This document shows, piece after piece, positions 32,608 to 41,086 of a stretch of 47,496 nt of DNA. The translations under genes and the position numbers were made by a program. Location: NCBI GenBank assembly GCA_004553485.1, contig SFLG01000008.1, positions 1 to 47,496 of the forward strand. The letters run 5' to 3'. Below the pieces are notes generated by a model. The model saw only the letters and a list, made by a program, of their open reading frames with translations. It did not search any database and had not been told where the DNA came from. This DNA is from Bacteroidales bacterium (lineage in GTDB: Bacteria > Bacteroidota > Bacteroidia > Bacteroidales > Muribaculaceae). The stretch's first letter is position 1. Each line of letters starts with the position of its first letter.

Positions 32608-34185
32608 TTGGCCTCCCCCGATAACAAACGAGTAGCAAAGAACGCCATCGCCTTGACCCTGCGCATGGTGCTCGTCACCATCGTCGGCCTCTACACCTCC
32701 CGCGTAGTCCTCGAAGCCCTCGGCGTCGACGACTACGGCATCTACGGCGTAGTCGGCGGCATAGTTGGCATGGCCTCCTTCCTCAACTCCTCAATGGCCG
32801 GTGCCACCAGCCGCTTCATCACCTTCGAGCTCGGAAAGGGAAACGATGAAAAGCTAAAATGCATCTTCTCGACCGCACTGATAATACACTTTATAATAGC
32901 GCTTGTTGTGGTCGTTTTGGCCGAGACTATCGGACTATGGTTCCTCAATAATAAAATGGTTATTCCGGCGGACCGTATGTTGGCTGCCAACGTCCTCTAC
33001 CAATTCTCGGTGTTATCGGTTATAGTCGGCTTTACACAGGTGCCATATGCAGCCGATATCATAGCGCACGAGAGAATGAACATATACGCTTATTTTGAGA
33101 TTGTCAATGTAGTCTTAAAATTGGTAATAGTATACTTACTGCTTATCGTACCAGGCGACCGTCTGATTTTCTATTCTGCCTTAACATTTGCCGTCAGCGT
33201 GCTGACTGCAATGTTTTACCGCTGGTATTGCATTAGGCAATTTCACGAAGCGCATTTTTCAACGCATTTTGACAAACGTGCAGCAAAAGAAATGCTCACA
33301 TTCTCGGGCTATGACCTCTATGGCAATATGTGTGTCATTGTCAAAAGCCATGGCCAGCCAATAATTCTTAACTTATTCTTTGGAGTAGTCGCCAATGCCG
33401 CAGCAAGCATAGCAGCTACAGTTACTGGCTCTATTTCAGGCCTTACCACTGCAATTTCGCAGGCATTCCGTCCACAAATTATCAAACAGTACGCAGCAGG
33501 CAAACTTGAAAACATGGTTGTAACCATGCGCAGGAGTGTTCAGTTTACTTTATTGTCATACTCACTTATAGCAATTCCGTTTGTTATCGAAACTCCAAGG
33601 ATAATATACTTGTGGCTGGGACAGATACCTCCGTATTCAGTACCGTTCCTCAGAATCGTCATCGCCATATCCGGCATAAGTATTATTAATACAACGAGCA
33701 ATGCCGCTATCCATGCAACGGGTAATATAAAATGGATATCCTTCTTTTCAGGTACATTGTTCCTTATGTGTCCGGTGCTTACATATCTGATATTCCGCTT
33801 TCTAGACGGTCCGGTTGTAAGTGGATATCTCGTAAATAGTGCGGTGATAACAATTGTGGCAATTTCTTCGTTTTTTATTGTTAAACGGCAGATTCCCGGT
33901 TTTCGCATTGCACCCTACACAATGCCGATTATAAAAAGCCTGGCGGTCATTGCAGTGTCAGCTTTTATAGTCTGGTATTTGAGTAGATTTTTGATTGTCA
34001 TGCCGAGTTACGAAGACGTGTGTGATTTTTGGGGATCACTGCTGATTTGTGTCACGGTATTTGTTGAATGTGCCATAATTTTAATACCACTGTCGTTATT
34101 CCTGGCGTTCAGCAAAGGCGATCGAACCGTAATCATCAATAAATGTAAAAATCAACTGCATAAATTATTTTCAAAGAATGGGTAA
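32608..34185 (+). CDS. wzx: Wzx-type polysaccharide flippase (MATE-like)
   Basis: The TTG start at 32608 gives 525 residues. It is preferred because the conserved DNKRVAKN segment lies before the first ATG (32665). About 12-14 helices are visible. LTLRMVLVTIVGLYTSRVVLEAL and GVDDYGIYGVVGGIVG are typical for the Bacteroidetes branch of polysaccharide exporters. It should flip undecaprenyl-linked repeat units across the inner membrane. The first 75 codons are GC-rich with C-ending codons like the chromosome, and from about 32835 the gene becomes AT-rich, which marks a mosaic junction. It overlaps the next gene by 8 bp. Confidence 0.85.
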   Translation: MASPDNKRVAKNAIALTLRMVLVTIVGLYTSRVVLEALGVDDYGIYGVVGGIVGMASFLNSSMAGATSRFITFELGKGNDEKLKCIFSTALIIHFIIALVVVVLAETIGLWFLNNKMVIPADRMLAANVLYQFSVLSVIVGFTQVPYAADIIAHERMNIYAYFEIVNVVLKLVIVYLLLIVPGDRLIFYSALTFAVSVLTAMFYRWYCIRQFHEAHFSTHFDKRAAKEMLTFSGYDLYGNMCVIVKSHGQPIILNLFFGVVANAAASIAATVTGSISGLTTAISQAFRPQIIKQYAAGKLENMVVTMRRSVQFTLLSYSLIAIPFVIETPRIIYLWLGQIPPYSVPFLRIVIAISGISIINTTSNAAIHATGNIKWISFFSGTLFLMCPVLTYLIFRFLDGPVVSGYLVNSAVITIVAISSFFIVKRQIPGFRIAPYTMPIIKSLAVIAVSAFIVWYLSRFLIVMPSYEDVCDFWGSLLICVTVFVECAIILIPLSLFLAFSKGDRTVIINKCKNQLHKLFSKNG

Positions 34186-34594
34186 ACCTATAGTCGGCTT
34201 TACTTCCGGCGTGTTCGATATGTTCCACATCGGGCACCTGAATATCTTAAGACGGGCAAAGGAACAATGTGATTATCTGATTGTTGGTGTGAGTACCGAT
34301 GAGACAGTACAATCATATAAGCACAAGATACCTGTAATCCCATTTGAACAACGCGCGGCAATTGTAGGAGCGCTGAAATGTGTAGATGAGGTAGTCCCCC
34401 AGACAACTATGGATAAGATGGAGATGTGGAAATCGAAGCATTTTGATGTTATGTTCCATGGTGATGAATGGAGGGGTACCGATTTATACAACCGGTACGA
34501 GGAAGAATTTGAAAAAGTAGGTGTCAGAATTGTTTACCTCCCCCATACTGAAGGTATTAGCAGTTCGATACTACGGGAGAAGATAAAAAAATAA
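34178..34594 (+). CDS. TagD-like cytidylyltransferase
   Basis: The protein has 138 residues, the usual size of glycerol-3-phosphate cytidylyltransferases (TagD about 130). The nucleotide-binding motif is FTSGVFDMFHIGHLNIL with HIGH. HGDEWRGTDLYNRYEEEF and EGISSSILREKI correspond to the C-terminal motif of the family (usually RTxGISTTxI). It should make a CDP-activated alcohol such as CDP-glycerol from CTP. The product probably serves a phosphotransferase, for which the LicD-like gene at 36840 is the best candidate. The choice between glycerol, ribitol or another alcohol is open. Confidence 0.85.
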   Translation: MGKPIVGFTSGVFDMFHIGHLNILRRAKEQCDYLIVGVSTDETVQSYKHKIPVIPFEQRAAIVGALKCVDEVVPQTTMDKMEMWKSKHFDVMFHGDEWRGTDLYNRYEEEFEKVGVRIVYLPHTEGISSSILREKIKK

Positions 34595-34599
34595 GATTA

Positions 34600-35751
34600 A
34601 TGATAAATATCACGGACAAGACATTGTGCTCAGGGTGTACCGCGTGTGCCGCAGTATGCGGGCATAAGGCAATAACCATGGAGCCGGATGGTCTGGGCTT
34701 TTTATATCCCAGGGTAGACCCCGACAAATGTGTTGGCTGTGGATTGTGTGACCGGGTGTGCTCATTTGAAGCCCCCCAAAAAAGAGCGGAGGGTTATCCT
34801 GAAACATATCTGGCGCGACACAAGAATGATGAAGAAGTAAAAAAGTCGAAAAGCGGAGCTGCTTTTGTTGTGCTGTCTGATGTAATACTGAACGAGTCCG
34901 GCATTGTATATGGTGCCAAACTTAATGCCAATCATCTCGTCGAACACACCGGAGCCACTTCCGCTCAGGGCAGAGATGAGTTTAGAGGCTCCAAGTACAT
35001 ACAAAGCGACTTACGAGACATATTTGTTAAAATAAAATCGGATTTGCGTCAGGGCAAGAAGGTATTGTTTTCGGGCACTCCCTGTCAGGTAGCCGGCCTT
35101 AAATCGTATATCGGACCACAATTGTCAGAAAATCTGTTCCTTGTCGATCTTTTATGTCACGGAGTCGCCTCTCCTGCGGTATGGAGCGACTATATAAAGA
35201 GCCTTGAACGCCGCAAAGGTCACAAAATTGTTAGTTGTATACCCCGTAATCCCAAATACGGCTGGTACAACAATGTTGACACCTTTGTATTCGATGATGG
35301 CTCCCGGTTGAACTCAGAGTATTTTACCGGGTACATATATCATAAATGGATTACACAAAGATGGTCATGCAAAGTTTGCCCGTTCACCACACTTGACAGG
35401 GTGTCAGACATAACAATCGGAGATGCGTGGGGGGCCGGCCGCGTCGCGCCGGGTTTTGACAAGGATGATGCCGGATGTTCGATAGTTCTGATAAATACCG
35501 AAAAGGGTAAGTCGTTATTTGAAGCTGCATCTGCGAATACTAACCTACGTCAGGTAGATATTGGCGAAATGATGCAGCCGGTAATGAGGCAGCCAACGGC
35601 ATTTCATCCAAAACGACAGGCATTTGAAGATGCATATACCACACATGGATACCGATATGTTAAACCGATATATCTGAACGATACATTTGCGGTTACAAAG
35701 TCGGCCGTATGGCGTCTGCTACGTACAATCAAGCATATTTTTATAAAATAA
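34600..35751 (+). CDS. FrhB-domain iron-sulfur protein of the polysaccharide locus
   Basis: The protein has 383 residues. Two 4Fe-4S motifs lie at the N-terminus (CSGCTACAAVC and CVGCGLCDRVC). The middle and end match the coenzyme F420 hydrogenase/dehydrogenase beta-subunit family (FSGTPCQVAGLKSYIG, LVDLLCHGVASPAVW, SDITIGDAWG). Such proteins are common in Bacteroidales and Firmicutes polysaccharide loci, often beside pyruvyltransferases. Their reaction is not established; F420 is not made by these bacteria, so a flavin-linked electron transfer is more likely. No pyruvyltransferase is seen in this window. Confidence 0.88.
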   Translation: MINITDKTLCSGCTACAAVCGHKAITMEPDGLGFLYPRVDPDKCVGCGLCDRVCSFEAPQKRAEGYPETYLARHKNDEEVKKSKSGAAFVVLSDVILNESGIVYGAKLNANHLVEHTGATSAQGRDEFRGSKYIQSDLRDIFVKIKSDLRQGKKVLFSGTPCQVAGLKSYIGPQLSENLFLVDLLCHGVASPAVWSDYIKSLERRKGHKIVSCIPRNPKYGWYNNVDTFVFDDGSRLNSEYFTGYIYHKWITQRWSCKVCPFTTLDRVSDITIGDAWGAGRVAPGFDKDDAGCSIVLINTEKGKSLFEAASANTNLRQVDIGEMMQPVMRQPTAFHPKRQAFEDAYTTHGYRYVKPIYLNDTFAVTKSAVWRLLRTIKHIFIK

Positions 35752-35752
35752 T

Positions 35753-36745
35753 ATGTTGCTTTCCGTCATTATCCCGGTTTATAACGCAGAGAAATTTTTG
35801 CAGGCCACCGTTGAATCGGTTATTGCGCAAGATTTTGATGACTTCGAGGTTATTTTAGTAAACGACGGCTCCAAAGACCATTCGGCCGAGCTGTGCGATG
35901 CATTGGCAAAGGCACATAAACAGGTGGTTGTCATTCACAAAGAAAACGGAGGCGTAAGTTCGGCAAGGAATGTTGGCATCGATGCTGCCAAAGGGAAGTA
36001 TGTCACGTTTATTGATGCTGACGACAAAATCGGCAAAAATATGTTTTCTGATCTTTTGCAAGAATGCGAAAGCAAGAATGCAGACAAGGCCTTCTGTGGA
36101 TTTTACGATATTCTTGAAAATGGAGAACATAAATTACGTAACATAGATATTCCGCAACGAGAATTATTAAATCGTGATTTTGTAATTAATTCAATGTTAT
36201 TGACCGGTTGTATGGGAGACTCCTATATGAATCATGTTTGGGGAGGGATGTACAAGACCGAATTGTTACGAAAGCACAACTTGCGGTTCAAACAAAGGCC
36301 CATGGGCGAGGATTGGTATTTTAATATGCTATACTGCGACCTTATCGAATCAGCCGTATATGTTGATGAGCCGTATTATATATATGTGCGTAATGGAGAA
36401 AGTGCCACTGCACGTTATCACACACAGCAATTTGAGCTTTGGCTGGAAAACAGAGAGCTTCGTCACAACATATCAACAAAATATGCCTTTGAAATAGACA
36501 CAAAATCCATAGACTCCAGATGGGTTGCGAAGGTCCTGTTTTACGCCATGCAGGTAATTAGCTGTGATTCAGACCCAAAGGCCAAGCTTAAGCAGATGTT
36601 TGGCAATGACGAGTTTATTAAGGCTCTTAAAAATGCCAATCAAATTACTCCCCGATTTTTTGTCCCTGTTGTGTGGCTTTTAAAAAGGAATTGTTTTAAT
36701 GCGGTCTTTTCAATTTTGAAGTTGTATGCTCACCGCATCAAATAG
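35753..36745 (+). CDS. GT2 family glycosyltransferase
   Basis: The protein has 330 residues. The GT-A fold is plain at the N-terminus: LLSVIIPVYNAEKFL, VILVNDGSKDHS, ENGGVSSARNVGID and the DxD-type motif FIDADDK near 94. The region after about 220 is less conserved and ends in a basic stretch. It transfers one sugar from a nucleotide donor during repeat-unit assembly on the inner membrane. Donor and acceptor cannot be read from the sequence. Its ATG follows the FrhB stop by 1 bp. Confidence 0.93.
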   Translation: MLLSVIIPVYNAEKFLQATVESVIAQDFDDFEVILVNDGSKDHSAELCDALAKAHKQVVVIHKENGGVSSARNVGIDAAKGKYVTFIDADDKIGKNMFSDLLQECESKNADKAFCGFYDILENGEHKLRNIDIPQRELLNRDFVINSMLLTGCMGDSYMNHVWGGMYKTELLRKHNLRFKQRPMGEDWYFNMLYCDLIESAVYVDEPYYIYVRNGESATARYHTQQFELWLENRELRHNISTKYAFEIDTKSIDSRWVAKVLFYAMQVISCDSDPKAKLKQMFGNDEFIKALKNANQITPRFFVPVVWLLKRNCFNAVFSILKLYAHRIK

Positions 36746-36770
36746 ACGCTGGAATTCAAACGATATATTA

Positions 36771-36809
36771 AGTAGTGGAAATTAACCCCATTAATTATAA
36801 TTTCCTACT
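36771..36809 (+). other. Hairpin in the 94-bp gap before licD
   Basis: AGTAGTGGAAATTA (36771-36784) can pair with TAATTTCCTACT (36798-36809), with a 2-nt bulge. No T run follows, so it is more likely an mRNA stability or attenuation element than a terminator. Confidence 0.4.
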
Positions 36810-36839
36810 CGCTTAAACAATAATATTTGTTCATAAAGA

Positions 36840-37727
36840 ATGAGACCATCTCCAGAGATAACTAAACGATACAAGCAAAAAATTTGTGAAATAGCAAAGG
36901 CCTTTGACAGATTCTGTTGCGACCACGATCTCAGATATTTCGGGATTGGAGGCACTGCTATCGGAGCTTTGCGTCACAAGGGAATTATACCATGGGACGA
37001 TGATATCGACTTCGTCATGCCGCGTCCTGATTATGAACGGTTCCTTGAGCTATCTTCCGAAATGTCTCCGCAATATGAGGTAATTACGCATAGAAATACG
37101 CCGGACTATCATCTGACTATGGCAAAAATGTGCGACGCTAACACTTCGTATATAAGTTCGTTTCGCCAGCACGTTATATTAGGAGCTTTTATTGACATAT
37201 TCCCTATGGATGGTTGCCCGGGCAGTACAAAAGAAGAGCGCGAAAAGTTCTTTTACAATTACATGGAAATGCGCCATGACGGGGAAGCGATAGGGAACTG
37301 GTATACCTTGCGGGATTTTCTCGGCTGTACGTATCACAGAGATGGGCGGGGTATGTGGCGTCAAATCAGAAGTCACGTATATCACATCCTGAATAAAAAA
37401 AACGACATATTCACAAAATGTGACGAGATACTGATGGCAAATCCCTTTGATACCGCTGAATTTGTGGCATATTTCAGCACTTGGAGGAGCGCCAAAATCA
37501 TCTCGCCTAAAGAATGGTTTGAAGATTACTACTACGCACCCTTCGAAGATTTCCAAATCAGATTGCCCAAAGGGATTCATCAGTATTTGACTCAATTGTT
37601 TGGCGATTATATGACGCCTCCTCCCCCCGAGATGATCAAGGATGACGATCACGGCTTTTCATATATGAATTTGGATAGGCGGGTTTCCTGGCATGAGGCA
37701 AGGAAAGAATACAAGAGCAAAAAATAA
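36840..37727 (+). CDS. licD: LicD family phosphotransferase
   Basis: The protein has 295 residues. The LicD signature is complete: YFGIGGTAIGALRHKGIIPW, then DDDIDFVMPRPDYERF with the metal-binding acidic cluster, and FIDIFPMDGCPG. LicD enzymes move a phosphorylated alcohol (phosphocholine in pneumococcus; ribitol phosphate in the related fukutin family) from a CDP donor to a sugar. The TagD-like enzyme upstream could supply such a donor. No choline uptake or kinase genes are seen, so a glycerol-type phosphate is a more likely group than choline, though this is inference. Confidence 0.9.
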   Translation: MRPSPEITKRYKQKICEIAKAFDRFCCDHDLRYFGIGGTAIGALRHKGIIPWDDDIDFVMPRPDYERFLELSSEMSPQYEVITHRNTPDYHLTMAKMCDANTSYISSFRQHVILGAFIDIFPMDGCPGSTKEEREKFFYNYMEMRHDGEAIGNWYTLRDFLGCTYHRDGRGMWRQIRSHVYHILNKKNDIFTKCDEILMANPFDTAEFVAYFSTWRSAKIISPKEWFEDYYYAPFEDFQIRLPKGIHQYLTQLFGDYMTPPPPEMIKDDDHGFSYMNLDRRVSWHEARKEYKSKK

Positions 37728-37728
37728 A

Positions 37729-39228
37729 ATGACACAGTTCTATTCACAAATTTTAAAACCGACGATTGAGAACATCGCTAAATTCAGTGATAGAAATGCC
37801 TTTTGCATTAACGGGAAATTCCATACATATCACGAGTTTGGTCAGGCTGTCTCTCAAGTTCGTTTTCTTATCTCCGACGCAACTTTTCAGAACCGGAATG
37901 TCGGACTTGTAATCAACGATGATTTAGAAACCTACGCATCAATTTTTGCCTTATGGCTTGAAGGTTGCAGTTATGTCCCCTTGCACCCCAACTGGCCTCT
38001 TGAGCGGTGCCTGGATATCGCCTCACAGGTAGGCATGGATCTTATATTGGACTCGTCTGAAAAAACGAGATACAACAATAATGTAATCAAGACATCCGGT
38101 CAGCAGCCTTGTCGCGATAATCTTAAATATGATGATAACTGCCCGGACGGGGATATTGCATACATCCTTTTCACGTCAGGGAGCACAGGAAAACCCAAAG
38201 GAGTGCAACTGTCGCGCGAAAACATCGGAGCATTTATGGACAGTTTCTGGAAGACCGGAATATCGATTAATGAAAACGACCGGTGCCTCCAATGTTTCGA
38301 CCTGACATTCGATGTCTCGGTACAGTCATTTCTTGTTCCACTGACAAAGGGCGCGTGCTGTTTTACAATTCCCAACGGACAGATAAAATATATATACGCC
38401 GGCGGGCTGATAGAAGATTACAAACTCACCTTCGGAGCAATGGCCCCGTCGATGGCTCGGTATCTGAAGCCATATTTTGATGAGATTGACCTTAGCAGCC
38501 TCCGGTGTTGCATCTTTACGGCCGAAGCGTGTCCGCTGGCTCTTATCGAGGAGTGGCAAACCGTGGCGCCTAATGCAGATATCTACGATTTTTACGGGCC
38601 TACCGAAGCCACTATTTATTGCACCTATTATAGTCTGTCGGAAGGTGGGGCAAACAAAACACTCAATGGAATAATCTCTATCGGTAAGCCGATAGCAAAT
38701 GTCACAGCCATTATTATCGACGAGAAGGGCGATATTGTACCTCGCGGCACAAAGGGAGAGCTTTGTGTGGCGGGTGCGCAGGTAACGCCCGGATATCTCA
38801 ATAACCCCACAAAAAACGCAGAGTCATTCTTTGAGAAGGAGTACGAAGGTCAGATAATGAGATTTTACCATACGGGGGATTTATGCTACGAAGACCCGGA
38901 TGGCGATATAATGTATTCAGGCCGATTAGACCATCAGGCAAAAATCCAGGGCTTTCGTGTAGAAATGGGCGAAATTGAGTTCCACGCCCGTGAATTTCTA
39001 AACGGGACCAATACAGTGTGCATAGCGTTTGAAAATGCAAAGGGCCTGACCGAGATAGCTATGTTTATCGAGTCATCAGAGTTTGACACATCAGGTTTGA
39101 TGGCTTATATGAAGACAAAGATGCCTCAATATATGATTCCTCACCATGTGTATTTCGAGCCAACTTTCCCGCTGAACGCTAATGGCAAGATAGATAAGGT
39201 TGTTCTGAAATCAAAGATCCGAAACTAA
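37729..39228 (+). CDS. DltA-like amino acid adenylating enzyme
   Basis: The ATG at 37729, just after licD, gives 499 residues, the size of a lone adenylation domain. Core motifs are in order: LFTSGSTGKPKG (ATP loop), YGPTEATI, YHTGDL, GRLDHQAKIQGFRVEMGEIE and NANGKIDK with the catalytic Lys487. Asp195 in FDVSV matches the Asp that holds the alpha-amino group of the substrate in DltA and peptide-synthetase domains, which points to an amino acid. It should load an aminoacyl group onto the carrier protein encoded at 39871. The identity of the amino acid is unknown. Confidence 0.88.
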   Translation: MTQFYSQILKPTIENIAKFSDRNAFCINGKFHTYHEFGQAVSQVRFLISDATFQNRNVGLVINDDLETYASIFALWLEGCSYVPLHPNWPLERCLDIASQVGMDLILDSSEKTRYNNNVIKTSGQQPCRDNLKYDDNCPDGDIAYILFTSGSTGKPKGVQLSRENIGAFMDSFWKTGISINENDRCLQCFDLTFDVSVQSFLVPLTKGACCFTIPNGQIKYIYAGGLIEDYKLTFGAMAPSMARYLKPYFDEIDLSSLRCCIFTAEACPLALIEEWQTVAPNADIYDFYGPTEATIYCTYYSLSEGGANKTLNGIISIGKPIANVTAIIIDEKGDIVPRGTKGELCVAGAQVTPGYLNNPTKNAESFFEKEYEGQIMRFYHTGDLCYEDPDGDIMYSGRLDHQAKIQGFRVEMGEIEFHAREFLNGTNTVCIAFENAKGLTEIAMFIESSEFDTSGLMAYMKTKMPQYMIPHHVYFEPTFPLNANGKIDKVVLKSKIRN

Positions 39229-39232
39229 GAAT

Positions 39233-39856
39233 ATGCTGTTAAGATTAGTACGCAAGATAAACCGCTATTTCGAGAGGAAAAAATATAAAAATCTCGCTCC
39301 CGGCTGCCGTATACCTGACAATATAACCATATCAAAAAGAGACAATCTTATCATGATGGAAGGCTCGGATCTTGAGCCCGGTGCGTTTATACTTAACATA
39401 AACGCCCGCTTCATCATGGGCAAACATTCGGGAGCAGGGCCTAATCTGACCGTTATCACAGGCAATCATATATCGCTTGTTGGCAAATACTTAATGGATG
39501 TAACCGAAGAAGATAAACAGGCATACGACCCGGAGGGCCGACAGGACCTGGATGTTGTGCTTGAAGAAGATGTATGGCTCGGTACAAATGTGACACTGCT
39601 TAACGGCGTGCGCATAGGACGAGGAGCGGTCGTAGCTGCCGGGACGGTGTGTCGCACCAAAATACCGCCGTATGCCATTGTCGCAGGAAACCCCGCCAAA
39701 GTCGTAGGTTTCCGATTTTCTCCAGACCAGGTTATCGAGCACGAGTCGTTGTTGTATGATGAGAGTGAGAGATTGCCATACGCTCTGCTTGAAAAGAATT
39801 ACAAAAAATATTATCTTAGTCGCCTGAAGGAGATAAACGATTATTGTAGAATCTAA
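39233..39856 (+). CDS. Hexapeptide-repeat acyltransferase
   Basis: The protein has 207 residues with a left-handed beta helix of the maltose/xenobiotic acetyltransferase type. The second half contains VWLGTNVTLLNGVRIGRGAVVAAGTV and IPPYAIVAGNPAKVVGF, and the N-terminus has a basic stretch (RKINRYFERKKYKN). Such enzymes transfer acetyl or other acyl groups to sugars. It lies between the adenylating enzyme and the carrier protein, so it may use the carrier-bound aminoacyl group instead of acetyl-CoA. This is inferred from position only. The gap to the gene before is 4 bp. Confidence 0.88.
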   Translation: MLLRLVRKINRYFERKKYKNLAPGCRIPDNITISKRDNLIMMEGSDLEPGAFILNINARFIMGKHSGAGPNLTVITGNHISLVGKYLMDVTEEDKQAYDPEGRQDLDVVLEEDVWLGTNVTLLNGVRIGRGAVVAAGTVCRTKIPPYAIVAGNPAKVVGFRFSPDQVIEHESLLYDESERLPYALLEKNYKKYYLSRLKEINDYCRI

Positions 39857-39870
39857 AAAGCTAAGAAAAA

Positions 39871-40113
39871 ATGGATACCGACAAAATTATCGAAACAATC
39901 ACACCCATTTTCCGTCAAGTGTTCAACGATGATGAGATGGATGTAAATATGGACCTCACGTCAGAGCAGATTGACGAGTGGAGTTCGTTATCGCAGACCA
40001 TATTGCTGACCGAGATAGAGTCAGCCTTCGGCATAAAGTTCAAACTGCGTGAAGTGGCCACAATGAATAGCGTAAAAACAATAGTAGCGCTCATCCAGTC
40101 AAAACTCGGCTAA
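39871..40113 (+). CDS. DltC-like acyl/aminoacyl carrier protein
   Basis: The protein has 80 residues, acidic and helical, the size of DltC or ACP. The attachment site for phosphopantetheine is best placed at Ser39 in EWSSLSQTILL, at the start of helix II as in other carriers. The next segment TEIESAFGIKFK matches the usual helix II end and loop. It is not a fatty-acid AcpP, which would have DSLDTVEL. Its position two genes after a DltA-like enzyme suggests that it carries an activated amino acid. Confidence 0.88.
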   Translation: MDTDKIIETITPIFRQVFNDDEMDVNMDLTSEQIDEWSSLSQTILLTEIESAFGIKFKLREVATMNSVKTIVALIQSKLG

Positions 40114-40126
40114 TACAAACACAGGA

Positions 40127-41086
40127 ATGACTGATTCTAAACGCAGGAACAGCAGTTTGGATGCTGTTAAGGCAATAGCAGCGATAAGCGTTGTTTTTCT
40201 CCATTATAATCATGTCGATGGAGAGATTGGGGAAATTTATACACGAATAATATTCAATATAACTACATTCGCTGTTCCATTTTTCTTTATGATAACTGGC
40301 TATTTTCTAATAGCATTGGTTGAGAACCATAGAGACAAAGGTTACCTGAAGAAAATACTGCAGATGGCTCTGTGCAGCACCGCATTCTATTTTGTATATA
40401 ACGTTGTTGTTTCGGGTGATGGGCTCGATTGGATTAAAAACCATTATACAATCGGGTCGGTTTTCACATGGCTGACCGGACAGGATGATCCCGCGGGATT
40501 TCATCTATGGTATTTTTATTGTCTGCTTTGGTCTTTTACTATAGTAACGTCCGTTTATAAGCTCTTTAATGTGGGCACTTTATACGCCCTTGCATTAATT
40601 ATGCTCGTTTATCACTTCTCAGGTGCGGGAATGTTCTCGTGCTACACAGTAAGTATCCCGGCAATGGTTTTAGGAATAGCGTTATACAAAAATAAGACTC
40701 TAATAAATAGAGTCCCTGCAAATGCTGTCTTTGGATGCGCTATCGTTATGCTTTTCCTTATGGGGCTTGAAGCATACTATAATATTGGTAAACCGGGCTT
40801 TTACTACGAGGGACATATATTGGCGCTGATAATATTTATTCTTGCCATGCGCATCCCGTCTGCTCTAAATTCAAGCGGCTTAGCGTATATTGGGCTGGAA
40901 TGTTCGGCCTTGATTTATATTCTTCATGTATTTGTCAATGGAATATTTTCGTTTGTTATCGACTACCGGACGATACCGCTTCAAGTACTCAAACCATGGA
41001 TTGTGTTTGGAGGATCCCTTGGACTGGCCATGATATGCAGACACGTCTCAAAATTAAAACTGAATTATGGAGCATGTAAAGATTGA
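40127..41086 (+). CDS. Acyltransferase-3 family membrane protein
   Basis: The protein has 319 residues and about ten helices. The N-terminal motif SSLDAVKAIAAISVVFLHYN with its His is the mark of the acyltransferase-3 family (OatA, WecH, OafA). FFFMITGYFL and FHLWYFYCLLW are also typical. The family moves acyl groups across or onto envelope glycans. As part of the carrier-protein cassette it could take the place of DltB. It has no C-terminal SGNH domain. The next gene overlaps its end by 20 bp. Confidence 0.88.
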   Translation: MTDSKRRNSSLDAVKAIAAISVVFLHYNHVDGEIGEIYTRIIFNITTFAVPFFFMITGYFLIALVENHRDKGYLKKILQMALCSTAFYFVYNVVVSGDGLDWIKNHYTIGSVFTWLTGQDDPAGFHLWYFYCLLWSFTIVTSVYKLFNVGTLYALALIMLVYHFSGAGMFSCYTVSIPAMVLGIALYKNKTLINRVPANAVFGCAIVMLFLMGLEAYYNIGKPGFYYEGHILALIIFILAMRIPSALNSSGLAYIGLECSALIYILHVFVNGIFSFVIDYRTIPLQVLKPWIVFGGSLGLAMICRHVSKLKLNYGACKD

